In this document: one piece after another, positions 19,001-20,582 of the stretch | Position numbering within the stretch: position 1 is the first letter of the stretch | Layout of the letters: each line of letters opens with the position of its first letter | Source of the DNA: Saccoglossus kowalevskii | Lineage: Eukaryota; Hemichordata; Enteropneusta; Harrimaniidae | Direction of reading: 5' to 3' | Length of the DNA: 20,582 nt | Assembly: GCF_000003605.2 (NCBI RefSeq) | Contig: NW_003156233.1 | Coordinates: 75,029-95,610 of the forward strand | Program-made: the position numbers and the translations under genes | Notes under the pieces: generated by a model | The model's input: only the letters and a program-made list of their open reading frames with translations | What the model was told of the DNA's origin: nothing | The model's database searches: none

Positions 19001-19774
19001 CAGCAGCACACGTTTTATGCTGGTACTGAATTGTGTATATTTTTGACACACCTTCATGTTGTAAAGCTTTATAACTATGTTGATGGAAGAACGGAAGATC
19101 ACAGAGCTCTGTTTATTTTGTTGCCTGTCTGTCTTCAGAAGAGGCTGCCTTTAAAATATAGACTGGCACAGTCTGGGTGAATTACTTTTTTTTCAAATTT
19201 AAAATTAAATAAAAAAATAGCGAAATGAAGGTGTTAACTCAAAATCCCTGTAACTGCAAAATCACCCCACCTTTCGCAAAACTATTTTTTCCCAATTTTT
19301 TTTAAAAAATCACCATAGCTGGCCCAGTCTATTTAAAATATTATATACATAGATGTCATTAAAATAAAACTGACCTGTCTCATTCTACTATTTGTTTTAT
19401 CTTTCTGTTACTGGTAATCGCCTAAACCATGACAAAAATAAACAAACATGCTAATGTCCGCCAACCTATCGCATGGTACATGTATTCTTATTTTTTCAAA
19501 AAATGAACCTGTATGTCATTTCGTTGGCTTTGCTGTCATCATGACAGTATTGAAAAAGATGTTTTGACTTAATATTTGCTAAGTGGATAATTTTTGGGGT
19601 GGGGTGGGGGGTTTGGTGCCCCCCCCCATAAAATATTTGGTCTTGGGGTTCTGCTATCAAATGGATGTGAACAATTTAGGCGATGAAGTTAGGTTGGCAT
19701 GTCTTGTGGGTCTGTATTATTTCACTACATTGTACGTCAATGTTCTTATAGGACAGCAGATTTAGATTTTAGAT
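16009..19774 (+). other. K2P intron 1, long AT-rich stretch without recognised genes
   Basis: No K2P exon and no RNA gene seen. Small items only: inverted repeats AAACCC/GGGTTT (16559-16579), TTATTGT-AC-ACAATAA (about 16635-16650) and GTTGTGG/CCACAAC (18488-18509), a G-rich tract at 17453-17475, TACATGTA sites at 18114, 18335 and 19477, an imperfect AAAAAATAG...CACCTTTCGC inverted pair (about 19211-19287) that may be an eroded MITE, and a G6/C9 tract (19596-19627). Two minus ORFs (17082-17294, 16723-16965) and plus ORFs at 18623-18877, 18959-19180 and 19583-19765 show no family motif and are not called. Confidence 0.5.
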
Positions 19775-19890
19775 TACCGTATTTATCTGGCTAAGAGCCC
19801 ATGCCCAGACAAAGGCTCACCTCCCACTTTTGATAAAATAAAGGAGTTGAGGTCATATCCTAGCAAACTCCCAGGAGGTTTTTTTCTACA
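19775..19890 (+). mobile_element. TACCGTATTT-type DNA transposon end fragment
   Basis: Starts TACCGTATTT (19775-19784), followed by GGCTAAGAGCCC and GGCTCACCTCCCACTTTT. This start, with repeated GGGCTCTTA/GGCTC-type units, is a style of terminus found in widespread non-autonomous DNA transposons of invertebrates. The opposite end (AAATACGGTA) is not in the window, so this is a truncated copy or one that extends unseen. The right limit is a guess. Confidence 0.4.
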
Positions 19891-20091
19891 CCTGTAATAA
19901 AATAAAATAACGAAAACCTTTTTTGTTCGTTGTATTAACAGTTGACTTCCTTGCAGTCTGTTGTGATTCTGATAAAACATTTTGAAAAAATAAACGTCAA
20001 TTGCGTAAAATGAGGAGTGAACGCGAAATAGCTGTGACATATATAGAGCAGCGTGTTCACCACTGTGTACGCAGTTTACATTTAGTTTTTT

Positions 20092-20277
20092 AGCTCCGCT
20101 GTCGACTTTGTCGAGCGGAGCTTATCATATGAGTGATTGTCCGTCGTCGTCATCCGTATCAATGTTTTACTTTTTAGCTCCGCTGTCGACTTTGTCGAGC
20201 GGAGCTTATCATATGAGTGATTGTCCGTCGCCGTCGTCGTCGTCCGTCGTCGTCGTCCGTGTCAATGTTTTACTTTT
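20092..20277 (+). repeat. Duplicated hairpin plus CGTC-microsatellite unit
   Basis: Two tandem copies (20092-20175, 84 bp; 20176-20277, longer). Each starts with the stem-loop AGCTCCGCT...AGCGGAGCT (20092-20122 and 20176-20206; 9-bp perfect arms, inner TCGAC/GTCGA), then TATCATATGAGTGATTGTC, a CGTC/CCG microsatellite and TCAATGTTTTACTTTTT. The second copy has an expanded microsatellite, (CGT)n with CCGTC, about 18 bp longer. The ORF at 20108-20374 is a translation of this repeat. Confidence 0.9.
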
Positions 20278-20582
20278 TCGACTTCTTCTTGAAAACTACA
20301 AGCCTGAATGCTTTGATACTTGGTGTATATGTACCTTGGGTAGACCTCTCTTAGGTTTGTTCATTTCATGTTGATATCTTCAACTCTCTAATTTTGGTGA
20401 ATATTTTTGTCATTTTTGGTAAAAAGTGATATTTTCGACTTCTTGTTAAAAACCGCAAGTGCAATTGCTTTGATATTACATATATAGGTACTACATGTGG
20501 ACCTCTCTCAGATTTGTTCATTTTGTAATGATATCTTTAATTCTCTAATTTTGGTGAATATTTTTGTCATTTTTGGTAAAAA
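20273..20582 (+). repeat. 157-bp tandem repeat, two copies
   Basis: Two units offset by 157 bp (about 20273-20429 and about 20430-20582). Each begins TTTTCGACTTCTT, passes through GACCTCTCT and TTTGTTCATTT, and ends TTTTTGTCATTTTTGGTAAA. They diverge by roughly 15-20% by eye. They directly continue the hairpin/CGTC unit, so together they form one repeat family member whose end is beyond the window. Confidence 0.88.

Noticed and set aside
18959-19180. Plus ORF of 73 codons
   Set aside because: Starts in a T-run, no family motif, and a plausible CAG inside is not followed by K2P-like sequence.
20108-20374. Plus ORF with repeated SSGAYHMSDCPS
   Set aside because: The repeated peptide simply reflects the tandem DNA repeat with its CGTC microsatellite.

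Overview
This is eukaryotic nuclear DNA from an animal. It is AT-rich, the genes are split by spliceosomal introns, and it carries LINE debris, MITE-like elements and a marked excess of the 8-mer TACATGTA. The two recognisable genes are conserved across animals. The repeat types (hairpin plus CGTC-microsatellite families, short TA-flanked MITEs, LINE remnants) look most like a marine lophotrochozoan such as a mollusc. That placement is an inference from repeat style, not a proven taxonomy.

Layout. (1) Positions 1-3842, minus strand: the first four coding exons of a BIRC6 (BRUCE/Apollon) orthologue, with the start codon at 3773. The exons are 3773-3599, 1338-1157, 928-794 and 689-418. The splice phases join exactly and give about 254 residues of the N-terminal region that precedes the BIR domain. 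The rest of this very large gene lies left of the window. Its start codon sits in a YY1-like motif, with a perfect CRE 10 bp upstream. (2) 3843-7290: intergenic DNA between two divergently transcribed genes. It holds a decayed LINE fragment (about 4590-5620) with a fresh 82-bp tandem duplication, and an orphan cluster of NRF1, X-box and CCAAT motifs (5943-5993). (3) 7297-7738, plus strand: a TATA-type promoter and the first coding exon of a two-pore-domain potassium channel of TWIK (KCNK1/KCNK6) type. The exon stops inside the first glycine codon of the first selectivity filter. (4) 7739-20582: no second channel exon is visible, so this appears to be one intron of at least 12.8 kb.

The intron is a collection of repeats: a 26-bp perfect palindrome (7942), a 122-bp TA-flanked MITE (11172), a 95-bp dispersed repeat present twice (12135 and 12517), a decayed minus-strand LINE reverse transcriptase (about 12960-14005), a helix-turn-helix ORF of transposase type (14149-14403), and a 697-bp DNA transposon packed with TTAGC-N4-GCTAA palindromes (15246-15942). 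Its right edge has an end fragment of another element (19775) and a hairpin/CGTC-repeat array (20092-20582). The array has the same architecture as the repeat at the left edge (1-229), on the opposite strand.

The two host genes have no obvious functional link: BIRC6 is a cytosolic ubiquitin ligase that inhibits apoptosis, and the K2P protein is a membrane leak channel. No bacterial, CRISPR or operon-like system is present. The least explained items are the palindrome-array transposon, the shared architecture of the two edge repeats, the orphan promoter-like cluster and the unidentified ORF inserted in the LINE remnant.
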